Positions 1 through 11,900 of a stretch of 64,000 bases of DNA are shown one piece after another. Each line of letters begins with the position of its first letter. Position 1 is the stretch's first letter. The DNA comes from Lepidodermella squamata (lineage: Eukaryota > Gastrotricha). Location: NCBI GenBank assembly GCA_047495785.1, contig JBLDXI010000020.1, positions 124,001 through 188,000 on the forward strand, given 5' to 3'. The notes below the pieces were generated by a model. That model made no database searches. It had not been told where the DNA came from and worked only from the letters and a program-made list of their open reading frames with translations. The position numbers and the translations under genes are program-made.

Positions 1-551
1 CAGGGTGTGCAAAAATATAGTCATCGGCGAACGAAAAAATGAAACGGCAAAAAATCTATAATATTCGACAGCGCGTGCCTCACCTTCGTCGCGCAGTGGC
101 GCTGCGTCACAGAACTCGGTCTATAAACACATCAGCCCGAGTAATAAATTCGCTGATTGTGCCCACGGCTTCTCAGGCTAAAGGAATATAAATTTATATA
201 TATGTGTGTGTGTACTTGCGTGTGTCGCATAAACAGCGCGCTTCTCGGATGCGGAAACGATATAAGGAATAAAAGGGGCCAAAAATCGTTAAAATACTAG
301 AGCCGAACGAGCGCGTGCTGTTTGGTTCGCAGAGGAGGCGATCGGCGTCGAATCCCCAGGCTCATCACCAGCCAAGAAAATAATGACAAATTTGTTATTG
401 CCCAAACAAGACGTCAAAAAAGGACCATGAGTCAGCCAATTTATTTTATTATTGCACATTAACGACAGTAACATATAGATTAAACATTGTACATACCAAA
501 ATCACAGGGCGTAACAAAAAGTTTGAAGCACATAATATGATAGGAATGGTC
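1..551. other. Gene-poor left edge, downstream of BORCS8
   Basis: I see no convincing coding sequence here. The stretch lies downstream of the minus-strand BORCS8 stop codon, so its right end should hold that gene's 3' UTR. A short alternating TA/TG microsatellite lies near 190-225. Open frames here are short and have no recognisable protein pattern. Confidence 0.6.
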
Positions 552-1095
552 TCACTTAGCCGGGCCGCCAGCCGTCAACACTTTGCTTTGCTGCTGCATG
601 TGAAGGTGAGCTAATTGCTGCTGGTAGAAAGCGGCGTGACGCAGCAGGTCAGCAAGGTTCGCGAAGTGAGACGTGCTCTTACGTAGATCTGCGATCGTCC
701 TCACGCCATATTGCAAGTCTTCACAAGCTTCTTCTAGCCGCGAGTTCGCCCCATCAACCGCTGACTTCCTTTCGATAAGATGAGGTACGCTTTTTCGCAC
801 ATGCTCCTGTAAGCAAAAATCTTAATATCCTGATTAGAAAATATAATATCCAGTAATATACTTGAATTCGGAAGAAAGCTAAGGAAGGTTCATTAGCAAC
901 TCCGTGAAGATTATCCGATAGACGATCCGTTACTTTTGCCGCTTTATTTTCGACGGTGGGATCTCGCAAAAAGGCTGAAACAACAGCAGCCGCGGCGCCT
1001 ACCGTTGGTGGGATTTGTATGTTGCTATCGATGGTGTTTTTTCTCTGCATATGCGCCTGATTCGCCATTTCAAAGTCAGTAATAAAATCTATCAT
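552..1095 (-). CDS. BORCS8: BORC complex subunit 8 (BORCS8 / MEF2BNB-like)
   Basis: BORCS8 is a small subunit of BORC, the lysosome-surface complex that recruits ARL8 and kinesin to move lysosomes outward. Two exons (862-1095 and 552-806) join in phase to give 162 aa. The core from about residue 52 (KVTDRLSDNLHGVANEPSLA, then FRIQEHVRKSVPHL) follows the family pattern KVTDKxxExxxxxANEPSxAxxRxQEHVRxSxP very closely. The helical second half (EEACEDLQYGVRTI, then FANLADLLRHA) continues it. The N-terminal extension of about 45 residues (MIDFITDFEMANQ...) has no counterpart in the human protein, so an internal methionine at residue 10 is an alternative start. The start codon lies only 58 nt downstream of the METTL13-like stop on the same strand, which suggests a shared or overlapping transcription unit. 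The family call is strong; the N-terminus is less certain. Confidence 0.85.
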
Positions 1096-1153
1096 AGATA
1101 ATTACCAATCAAATTTCGATCAATTTAATGGTAAGCAGCAAAAATAAATCGCC

Positions 1154-3408
1154 CTAGTTTTCGGATCCTGTTGAAAGGTCAGCGCAGGTTTCAGTAATAT
1201 CCATTTCGAAGAAATGATTCTTCTTCACTGACCCACGGATGCGATTCTCCAGCTTAATAAGTTCTTTAGAAGCTTCTCGACAACAACGTACCATAACCAA
1301 CTTGCTTTCGTTATTCATCAAAGTGGACATTTGTGACTCGAATGCTTCGATTGAACGGATGAAAGCGCAAGTAATCAAAACCACAACAACGTCGTAACTT
1401 TTACCCCCTATAAGGAAATCTTGTGCATGAATAAAAAATAGGTAGATGTAGCATTTCGTACCCGATACACACCGATTAGTGACTGCCCAACGAACTTCCG
1501 GATGCATAGCATGCGGAAACCGCATGAAATTAACTATTTCATTTGGTATGGAATCTTCGTCAGTGCGAAAGCTGGTCCAAGATTCGACCGACTCCGTGAA
1601 CTTTAGCGCGACTTTGCCAAACAAATGACCGCAGTCGTCGCCCACTTGTAAAACATTCCTCTTACCTTCGCATCCTGATGAGAAAATTTAAAGCTAATTG
1701 CTCCGCATGAGGGCAAATTTCTCACCAAACAATTGACTAAAAATGAGATTTGTTGATAATTGCTGACAGTTCCAATGAGCTGACGATGTGTGGTTCGAGC
1801 AAATTTGGGCGATACAAGATAGGTGATCAGGTTCAGCTTCAACAAGTCGCAGAATCTTTTTAGGATCACTTGGCGACTTCTTTTTCTTATTTTTGCTCAT
1901 ATTTTTGCAGAAACCAGGGGATGCGGTTTCGATACTCAAAACCCGGAGAGCTTTTGATACCGATTTCACCTGGATGGTGCCTAGACGCTGCTTGTTCGGA
2001 GAATCAGTAGAATTCGGAGCAGCTTCGGTCAAGAATGGAGCCTTGTCGGTATCTGGAATAAACGATGGCGGTGCTAATGCCAATGCGCCTTCGTTAAGCA
2101 GTAGCGTCACGTCGTCCAACGAGATATTCCCGTCGCCGCCAGACTTCTCGCCTGATCGCGGAATTATGCAACAAACAACTAAACGGCCGCAGGAAACTGC
2201 TTCAGCTAAATTATTGCGCCCGTCGACAGTCGAATAGAGCTCGTCGATTTCTCTGAAAATCAAAATAATGGTTGGGATTCGGTAGAATTACCTAATGGCT
2301 ATATGACTGATATTAACCTGCCGCACGGCACGACGAAAACTGCGAATTTCAATGATGCTGGAGCAGGTTTGTCTACAACAAATAGCCTGAAACCACCAAT
2401 GGCACTCTCTGATGAGTTTCCAAGCTCAAGCACAACGTCAAAATGTTCTGTGGGTTTGGCGCGGGGTGGGAATCGGCTATTTGCTGATCGAATGTTGTAT
2501 TGAACAACTTGGTGAGCTAACAGCCCGCTTGCCCAAGTCGAGCCATCAGGGCATCGCATGTTCGAATCGAGATGCAACCCAGGACGAGATTGGAGTTCAA
2601 AAATCTGTTCCAAATCCGTAAGAAATTGGTTAGACTTTGAATTAGCAATCAAACCGGATTGGGTAAGTTCATCTTCATTTTCATAACTACAAACACAAAT
2701 ACGGGCAGAGCGAACGAGGTACTATTGCTTGAGCGCTGTGGCATGTGATGAGCTCTTATAACGTATGAACACGGGACAGCTTGCTCAAAATGGCTCCTAA
2801 GCGTCTCCACGACGTGCTTTTGAGCCAGGGACACAATCAGGAAACGCCCCGATGGCTTCAAAACACGCATCGTTTCATTGATCAGATTCTTCACGACATC
2901 CGAGCCTTCACTGCTATTTTTAGGTAGGAGGGCATCTAAAATTGATGTATTGTTGAAATTTGAATAATTCAAGCATGTTGCAACCAACCGATCGTTCCTT
3001 TATCCACTGCGCAATCAAATAGCTCGGATTCGAATGTCATCTATCGGAAAATATATACAATGCAATACTTATATAAATATTAATTTCCAGGTTACTAACG
3101 TTGGTGGCGTCCATTTGCTGATAGTCGCCGAGTGGATATTGAGTTTTCATTTTCGCTATGACTGTCTCGGAAATATCAATATTGGTCACGTGGGACCAGC
3201 CACTGTTAGCGAGAATCGACCCGAGATCAGAATTGCCACAGCCAACATTCAGAATACGGTCCGAACGGCGCAGATATTTTACAAATATTGGAAGAAGATC
3301 TTCAAAATCAGCGTACCATTCGAAAGGTCGATCGTCCGACGATTTGTAAGCAGTATCCCAAAACGACTTTTTGTCGAATGACTGAGGGCATTTGGGCAGT
3401 AGAGACAT
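1154..3408 (-). CDS. METTL13: METTL13-like (eEF1A lysine and N-terminal) methyltransferase
   Basis: METTL13 (eEF1AKNMT) methylates elongation factor 1A and carries two methyltransferase domains. The first exon (3100-3408) encodes the N-terminal seven-beta-strand domain: residues about 1-40 include FWDTAY and FEWYADFEDL, then the SAM motif ILNVGCGNSDLG and acidic NIDIS. The second exon gives FDCAVDKGT, spliced in phase to IDALLPKN, matching the family DKGTxDAxL motif. A middle region (FAVFVVPCGR, DELYSTVDGRNNL) also follows METTL13. The C-terminal spermidine-synthase-like domain is recognisable only by position: the expected glycine-rich loop reads VLQVGDDCGHLFG, followed by YDVVVVLI. About eight exons with introns near 50 nt are needed. 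The C-terminal half is clearly more diverged than the N-terminal half, so its activity is doubtful. BORCS8 follows 58 nt downstream. Confidence 0.75.
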
Positions 3409-6400
3409 TTTTTATAACTCTAAATATAACAGAAAGCTCTGTATCATTGGCACATTCAACAACAGCTCGGAGAAATAATAAACGTATGGTTCCAAATGAG
3501 GCGAAATTCCCAACGTTTACCCCATCTGTGTGCTTTCGCTTCAAAGTTTCATTCCGAAGTGCTATACGCATGACATTGGCCCCAGCGATCATCGCCGTTT
3601 GATTTATTTAGGATAGAGCATAGTGACTTTGATAACTTAACAGTAAATAGCCGAAGATGGGCTTGGTTCACGAAGTCACTCTTCTCTCGCAGCAGCAAAG
3701 GAAAATGGGAAGTCGATACTATCCTGATAACCCAAGTCGATACTAAAGACCCGATCTGCGCCGATCAAGATGCATGCATACATACATACAAACATAAATG
3801 AATGACTGGGCTTTAAATCCATCCATCCATCCAGCCTCCTATATTATATACTTCGGAATGTTAGAATTACCGCGCAATAAGCAATTGTATTGAGAACCTG
3901 CCACCAATTCTGCTGATTTCACGGGCTTGGGTTGGGTTTCAAGTATAGCGCCCAGAAGCTGGTTATGGAACTGTCCGCGATGGATGGAGATGGAGGTTCA
4001 GAAGCAACAACAACAGCTTCTCTCATGATCGATCACTGATCACTGATCCACATCATTTAGGGGTAAAAGGTTGCTAATACTAAACTAGCAATAGTATAGA
4101 ACATCGAAAAATATCAAGAAATGAGAAAGGAATAGGAAAACCGACACCATCTTTAGGTATCGTCCAATCGAGTAACACCGTTGAGGAATATCAAAGTCAA
4201 TTGACTGAAAAACATGAATTCCTATGCCGTGTCTCTAATATTGCAATGGAGGAAAACTACACGGCGCAGTCCATTAAATTAAATTATCCTTTTTCAAGAT
4301 GAATCTGGGGTAAAGCCGGCGCCGCTAACGACTCTTACTCAAGAAAAGCCGAAAATCAAAACTTTTGCTTTTTTGCTTTTGTTTCTTAAAAATACGATCA
4401 AAATTGCTCAATCTATTGCAAGTTTCAAATCGACCTTGAATTTCTGAATGCGCTTGTTCGAAACAGACCAGCCATGAGCCCGCTTTAGCGATCACAAACG
4501 ACCTTGACCGAGGACCAATGCAAACTGATCGCGCGCGCTTATTCTGTATTCTTTTCCCTTTACAGCGGCGGCTCTGTGATCCAAACCTTACAGTGGTCGA
4601 AAGTCAAAACCTTGCCTGCGTAATGCGTGAGGATCACCACCTTACCGAGGAAACCTTACTGCGAGTTCGATTTCGCGCGAATGCTGCTAGTATTGATTTT
4701 ATTCCTTGCCCGATCAGTGATCAGTGCTGTTTTTCCAAATCATAAACGGTAAGTATCTGTGGCATAAGTAGGAGCTGCGGTATCGATTTATGTCTCAGTG
4801 TTCTTAACTGAGAGATCAGCTATTTATGTTTCTAATTCTAAAATTTGTTCCCAAATCTGACAGTATGCCCGTGTAAAACATCGCCACAGCGGTGACTCGT
4901 TTCTGTGATAGCGTACTCCCAACTACCTGCCCATAGAGAAGTCTGCCGTGAGAAGTCTGCAGGGCATTATTTTATACGCGATATCTCAGCAATATCTTAT
5001 AACTTATTTTAAAACTCATAATAGTGGTTGAAATCATTCATGACTATCTAAGTGTCGTCATAATGACCGATGACCGACCGACAGGAGTCATTTTCGATTT
5101 TGACAATGTAGTATTTGACCGTCTAAGTGATTGACCATTCAATCTGCTTATTGCCGATATGAAATACTCATCGACTTCAGCATGTTCATGTGTTTCTCCT
5201 CTCTGTGTACGGGAACAGTGAGTGGCGCAGCGGATCGCTTCATCATGATTGAAGGTCATACGTTCGAGTCAAGCTGCTCGCAGAACTTCACAAAGAAGTG
5301 TTGAGTCTTTGAGTAAGTCACCTGGCGCCCCAACTCCCGGACCTAACAGCAAAGCACGTGCGTGCGCATGAATCTGTATGCATATACTGGGCTGTCTTAG
5401 GGCGTGAGCGTAAAGTGTTTCGAGCTTTTCGGAAGCAGTTGCTTTCAGCTAGTTGGCAGCTGTTCAACTATCAAGCCACACATTTTATATGAAAACTTCC
5501 CTTGAACGATGAATTCTTGATCGAGGTCACAGCTCGGTCAAAATCTGATCAATGAAAGTGTTGCGAGATCAGGCCAAAGCGGGACAACTTACTTAATACT
5601 TGGCTATTTCTTTGAGGATGAACCTCGCATCAAAAAGAGAAGTCTTCGGGTAGCGTTACACGCAATTTTTGATCACCTTATGGCACGTTAGTCAGCGGAG
5701 TTGCCCTGAAAACCTCAGATGCCCGAATCTATCGACGTTGGCAATAGGTTTTTAAGTAAATGAAGTCAAGAAAGCGCCGTTATCGTGAGGAATCTGCTTG
5801 TGAAAACTGATTGCTGCCGCGCTCCGCATTCAGTGCGCTTCCGTTCTTTTATCTTTACGTCTGTTATATATATCTATAGAGATTAGATTATTCCGATGCT
5901 CATGTATAAACCTGACAGATGACTGCCAACTTCAGAGTAGATGCGATCGGCTAGACAGATAACAGCCGCACATCTCGAGTGAGGCAAGGAGTTCGCATGT
6001 GCAATTCCGAAGATTTTAAAATTCGCTACAATTCTTGCGCATTATCTGAACATCATTCTTGGCATTACGCTGGTATGTAAATGAGATCGCATGGTGGAGT
6101 TCTGCAAGTCTGCGTTAGTCGTTGTCTCATGTTTTCTTTTCCTTGGCATTCGATGAGATATTCCAATAGTTGTGGGCTTTTATGGTGTATCATTAATAAG
6201 CTATTTCTTGCCAGCTTTATGCTGCAGTACTGTTAGTTTTATTATTTGTTGACATTGTCATCCAATATGGCTGGTTATATGTTTGTAGTTTACTTTTCTA
6301 TTTAGAGGCAATTTGGTTTTGTATAGCCCCAAGATACTTGAAAATTACTGCAAGTACTAACAATGGTTACACATATCTGAGGAACAGTAGTAGAGCTGAT

Positions 6401-6639
6401 TGTGATTTCTGCTTTCAATGTCAGTCGAATTTATTTACCAACAGTTGACTACTGTTAAATATGAAGCAAAATTCGCTAATTGCAATCAAAGTAACAGAAA
6501 ATAGCTAATCACAATGGGTTTCACGCTATATGGCCCGTCGCGCATCACCGAACTTTAAGCGTGAAAATTAATTTGCAGCATTTTTTGTAAAAGTAGTGAA
6601 GTTACTTTATATAATAATTTTGAGAACCAGTACAAATCT
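3409..6639. other. Intergenic, 3.2 kb, between METTL13-like and CHM
   Basis: This is the divergent promoter interval between the minus-strand METTL13-like gene and the plus-strand CHM gene. I found no coding exon. It holds a short (CATA)n/(CATC)n microsatellite at about 3776-3835, repeated ATCACTGATC words near 4030 and 4715, and a degenerate tRNA-like sequence near 5222. No other structure stood out. Confidence 0.6.
5218..5285 (+). repeat. Degenerate tRNA-like sequence (tRNA relic or SINE head)
   Basis: A pol III A-box-like word TGGCGCAGCGGA (5223-5234) and a B-box-like word CGTTCGAGTC (5261-5270) lie at tRNA spacing. Between them a 5-bp anticodon-type stem (CTTCA/TGAAG) closes a 7-nt loop. 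The loop lacks the universal U33 and the T-stem pairs poorly, so this is not a functional tRNA. A tRNA-derived SINE or tRNA pseudogene is more likely. Confidence 0.35.
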
Positions 6640-8778
6640 ATGGAAAGAGATTACTCCGAGCTTCCCGAATCGGTTGATGTTGTTATTATTGGGACCGGTA
6701 AGAATTTGACCTCTTGTTAAGTTATATCTCTTATAATACGTCTTGCCGAATGCGTTTAGACGTCGCGCAGTCTATTATTGCCGCCGCCTGTGCCCGAAAC
6801 GGAATGAGCGTTCTCCATCTTGACAGAAACGACTTTTACGGCGGCAAAAGTTGCGTTTTCACTCTCAGTGCTCTCAAAGAGTATGTAAATGAGGTAATGC
6901 TTATTTGGTGAAAATATGAACCTTTTATTTACTCGTGGACATTTCAGAGCCGAAAAATAAACACAAAGTCTCTCGCTCCTTTCACTGATCTCGGCGAAGA
7001 CGATGAGCTTTGCCCCTTGCCTCAAGATTGCCCTGATGACTTCGAAATTTTAAAAGACGACTTCCCGTGGAGGTAGAGCATTCTTTTCTATTAATTATGT
7101 TCACATTGTCTAATGCTAACAGCCTCTCCCGAAGTAATGAGAAGCCCGAGCAAGTTGGCGAAAGCATGTTGCCCCACACAAACGAGGGTGAAAATAAGGA
7201 GAGCGAGATGGAACCCTCAAACGAAAATTACCTAACCATAAATCCTTGCAGCTCCCCTGACGCTGCTTGGAGTGAGGAAAAACTAATAGCTTCTTCTCGC
7301 AAATTCAATATTGATATGGCGCCGACCGTAAGTTTTCTTGGATCAAGAAGCACGCCTATCCACAGCTTTTGTTTACTCAAAGTTGGTGTTTTCCACCGGG
7401 AAGATGGTAGAGCTGCTCATTAGCTCCGATGTCGCTCGTTACGTGGAGTTCAAAAATGTTGGCAAGCTATTTGTATGCAATCAATCGCAGTTAGAGAACG
7501 TCCCGTGCTCAAGAGCAGATGTTTTTTCGGACAAGAGACTCTCACTGCTGGAAAAGAGGCTTCTGATGCGTCTATTTGCTACGGCAATGGATTTTGAATC
7601 AAAGCTATCGGAGCAGACAACTGAAACCAGCGGAATATTCACTGATTATCTTCGCTTGAAGTGTGGCTTACCTGAGAAGCTTGTATACTATGTGATTCAT
7701 TCCATCACCATGACTTCGGAAACTTGCTCGACTCTCGAAGGGCTGCGAAAAACGAGAGATTTCCTTAAGTCATGCAGTGTCTACGGACCGACTCCTTTTC
7801 TGTGGCCTATGTACGGCTGTGCTGAATTTCCCCAGGTTTTTACCTTATGAGCAATAATAAGATGTAATTATTCGAAGTGTTTCACATTGCTAGGCGTTCT
7901 GTCGACTGGCGGCTGTCTATGGTGCTGTTTATGTACTGCGATCGTTCCCACAAGCTTTGATCAAAAGTAAACGAGATGGGAAGTGTAGTGGCATTGTGCT
8001 CGACAATGGAAAGCGCATTAATTGCAAATACATTCTTTCCTCTCCGAGCTATTGCCCAAGCGAATTACTTGGAAGTTTAATGCAAAGCCACGAATCGCCT
8101 TTGTCTTACAGGATAATGCTTCGGGCTGCGCTGCTTACATGCAAATCGTTGTTTCCGAATGATGAAGCTAAACAGCAGGTCTCAATTAATTATGCTCGGT
8201 TACCAACGAACCGGTTGTCAGCCGCTTTAATTGAGCTACCCGATCATGCTATGTCCTGTCCTCGCGATACATTCCTCAATCAAATATCCGCGGTGTCTCA
8301 AGTATCGCAAAAAGAGCTTCCTTCAGGCGATTCTTTTCAATCTGATGTTGCTCAGTTTGAAGACTTGCTTCAATCTTTGTTCCATTTCGGCGCATCAGGC
8401 GAAGCCTCCTCGTCGAAACCCGAGGTGCTCTGGCGCTTTATATTTAAATATCCGTTGTTGAATGTTGATGGTCCCATTGACGACTTGAAGCCTGAGTATT
8501 TCAAGCTCCTAGATAACATGTTTGTGATACCTGATGCCTTGAACAATGGGGCGCTCATCGATTATGACATGTCCATTGCGATCGCGAAATTGATTTTCCG
8601 AACTTTGAAACCTGAAGCCGAAGAATTCATTCCCAAGATGCCACAGCCGCCAATATCTGAGGACGTTATTTCAACAGATGTAATAGAGAGTGATTCTCCG
8701 AAAGTTGAGGCATCAACCGATGCAATTGACTCGGCTTCATCAGCCAATGAAGTCATGACTGATGATAAGTTGGAGTAA
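6640..8778 (+). CDS. CHM: Rab escort protein (REP, choroideremia protein family)
   Basis: REP binds newly made Rab GTPases and presents them to Rab geranylgeranyl transferase. It belongs to the GDI/REP superfamily. Six exons (6640-6697, 6760-6893, 6948-7072, 7123-7327, 7383-7835, 7894-8778) join with no frame break to give 619 aa, close to the roughly 650 aa of animal REPs. The N-terminal dinucleotide-fold motif DVVIIGT is followed by SIIAAACARNGMSVLHLDRN and DFYGG. The REP core follows: RKFNIDMAPTL, then SSDVARYVEFKNV and VPCSRADVF. Later come GCAEFPQ and AVYGAVYVLRS. The usual second glycine after GT is Asp (GTD, created across the first splice junction). A low-complexity acidic Ser/Asp-rich tail ends the protein. 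An FCHSD gene begins 138 nt downstream on the same strand. Confidence 0.93.
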
Positions 8779-8916
8779 TTGCCATATTTTAAAGCAATCC
8801 TAATTTAAAGTGCGCTGAAATAATTATTCTGTTATATTTTGAACTTTTCAATAATATTGATTGATTGCTTATTTTTCCTCATGAAAATTCTGTAGATTTA
8901 TTAGTTAATTTTTCAA

Positions 8917-11900
8917 ATGGTTCGCCAAACTGTTCCATTGAAAGCTGTATGCGCAGAGCAAATTTCCAAGCTGCAAATTCGACACCAGCATGATTTGGAG
9001 CTTTTGGACGATGTCAGGACATTCTCCAAACAGCGAGCAGCTATAGAAGCGACTTATGCTCAGGCTCTGCTCAAACTGGCTCAACAACACATGCCTAAAA
9101 AAGAGCAATCCCAAAGTGCGGAATCTGAAAATTCATCTGAGAAAATCAGTTCCAATAAGTCGCCGTTGAAGGCGTGGCGTAATTACATTGAAGAAACCGA
9201 AAGGATTGCCAAGTGCCACCAAACTATGGCTGATGTGTATTTGCAGCAAGTTTGCGAACCAGCTCAAATTCTGCGGAAAAGCAAAGCGCAGGTGTTGAAA
9301 AAGGTGGTTGATCAATTGAATATGGTTCAAAAAGAGGTCCTCCAAGCTAGCAACGAGTTGACTGAATGTCAAAAGGTATACATTAAAGAAGAATCAGCCG
9401 CTGCCGAAGCACGCCAAAAAGCTGAGCAACTCGAGGTAAGCTTTTATCCGTCCGCATTTTATCTGTTCACACTGTGTTATATTGTGTATCACAGGACAAA
9501 GTCAAGAAAAAGTCTACTGGTTTGTTTCAATCGATGGCTTCTCTTCAGAAAAAGTCTGATAAAACGTCCACACTGCGCGATCAGTGTGATGTGAAATCTA
9601 CGGCTGCACGCAACACCTATATTATTCAAATGGCCTTAGTCAACGCTCAGCTTACTCGCTATTTCGAACACGATTTGCCTTCGTTGATTCGTCAATTGGA
9701 CTCGAATGTCACTGGACAAATCCAGCAATTTTTAGCAACCATTTGCCGAGCTGAGCTGGAAACCTGCAGCGTTGCCCTGCGAGGTTTCGGCGGCGTCCAA
9801 AGCGATGTAGAACAACTCAGTGGGCAACAGACAATGCAGACGTTCTTCAACGACTACCCAATTTTTAAGGAAGCGCTGCAGTACCAATTTGATCCAGTTG
9901 AGGGCGACCAGGTCGACCACGTGTCGACTCTTCACGGAGGTGATGAAATGATATCGGCCGAAACGCGCAAGTGGGCCAATTTTTTGGTTCAGGAGTCGAA
10001 GAACATAAACGGCTTGAAACGCGAACTTGTGAATATTCGCCGCACCTTGGTAAATGCCGGGCGCCTGGCCAGTCCGGGTGAAGCTTCAGCTGCTGACGCT
10101 GCCAAGTCTACTATGGCGATTGTCGACGACTGTGATGCCCGGCTGGATGATCTGCGTGCTGCCATTCGCCGATCACGAACCAGCAAATTCAAGGCCGAGG
10201 CCGTGCTTAGCTTGTTCAAAGCCGTTGGCATAGATGTCACCCGTCATGCAGATGCATCGGCTGACTCGGAAGAGGAGGACGAGGACGATGAAACAATTTG
10301 CGCTGATATCCGCCAAATGCAGCATCAGTTACGCGTGGGAGCAGTGCAGCCGAATCTGCTGGGGACACTGTCCCCTCTGGCGTCATCTACCGGACGAGTG
10401 TCTGCTTTGAGCGTGAATATTGGAGCTGGCGGTTCATCTGGGTCCGTCAGCCCGTCATCGGCTGTTACTAGCCCGAACATACAATCGACCAACAGAGCAG
10501 ATTCGGTGTCGAAATCTTCTACGCCATCAATGGCGCTGCAACAGGTATTAGCTATTTTCAACTGGTTATTACAGATGATAGTTTCATGTAGATGGCATGG
10601 TGGCTTAAAACCCTGCATGTCATAGTTTGCACTCCTCCAGTAGCCGTATCGTAGTTGTCACTGAATGTTTTTTATTTTGCATTGAAAGCGTTCCACCTCA
10701 CTTTTTACCCGAATTCGGAAGGTATCCATTTTGAGACACTACATTCAACTATCAACTCCCATTTCCATGAAAACCTGAGATACTTTTTGGTCCATTTCAT
10801 GCCCCTGCGGTTTTCATTAGTGCTGTTACAGTTTAAAAGTCGTTGTCGAATTGACTGGACGATAATATTATACTTCCGCACCGCAAGATTCGCACAGCAT
10901 GAAGTCATCGTAAAATCATTTTTGGCAGTGCAAGTTTTTCACGAGGCATGCGCGGGAAAATTCTTTGGATGACTAGATGTCTCGTGTAGATCACCTGTGC
11001 GGAAGTAAAAAAGCACCGTCAATTTAACTTTATCGTCTTGCGTATGTACGTAATTTGTATCATCCACTGTAAAAGCTATAGGTAATGCTTGATTCTCGTT
11101 TCATCAATCAGTGTCGAGATTTATCGTGGAACTGTTGTTAACGAGCTTCAAAACCGCGCGTCCCAATGAACTTTTCAGAACCATTTCCCCTTTCATCCCC
11201 GTGTTAAACCTTTCTCTCGATTTTCGTCTATTTTTGTTCTAATCCGCTTCAATAATAGGCCCGCAGTTTTCGGTCTCCTGTGAACAAAGTCTGTTTGCCA
11301 GAGAGAAGAAATTCGAACGTGATTGTTGTAATGAAGTTCTCATAGTCTTTCTATTCAAGTATTTAGCTAAAAGTGGATTGTATAGCTTGGAGTTAACACC
11401 GGGTAATAAATGGCGAGCACAAGTCAGTAAAACTTATTTTCTTAAATGTATCGGATGGCGATTTATCACTCGAAAGCTATAATTGTTCCACTTTTAGCAA
11501 TGTGATTAATTTTTATATAACGTTTTTATAATTTCCTTACGAACAAAAATTTAATTTATTTTGTGTTATGCAGACCAAACCGGAACGAATGACCTCGGTT
11601 CCCGCATCTATGAGCAATAATCAGCCGGAAATGACACCTAAAGCTACGTCATCGCCGCGTTTCGATTTCAACGCCTCATCCCAAGGGCAGTCAGTGGACA
11701 CTGAGAAGAGCGATGAGGTTAGGAAGACTGGCCAGTCCTTCGACTTCCAGGCACAAATGGAGGAGGAGGAGCGCATCCAACAGGAACTGCAAGACGAAAC
11801 TGCGGCTCCTGCCGAAAAATGGTCATCGGGAATGCGCTTTCCGTTGTTCGCCGTTTCACTTTACGACTACCAAGCAGGCAATTTTGATGAGTTGAGCGTG

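Noticed and set aside
324-370. tRNA T-arm-like GTCGAATCCCC
   Set aside because: No A-box or anticodon arm at the right distance.
3776-3835. Direct repeats resembling a CRISPR or satellite
   Set aside because: Simple (CATA)n and (CATC)n microsatellite in a eukaryotic intergenic region.
4026-4735. ACTGATCACTGATC words in opposite orientation near 4030 and 4715
   Set aside because: The word is short, internally repetitive and nearly palindromic, so the apparent inverted repeat is not convincing.
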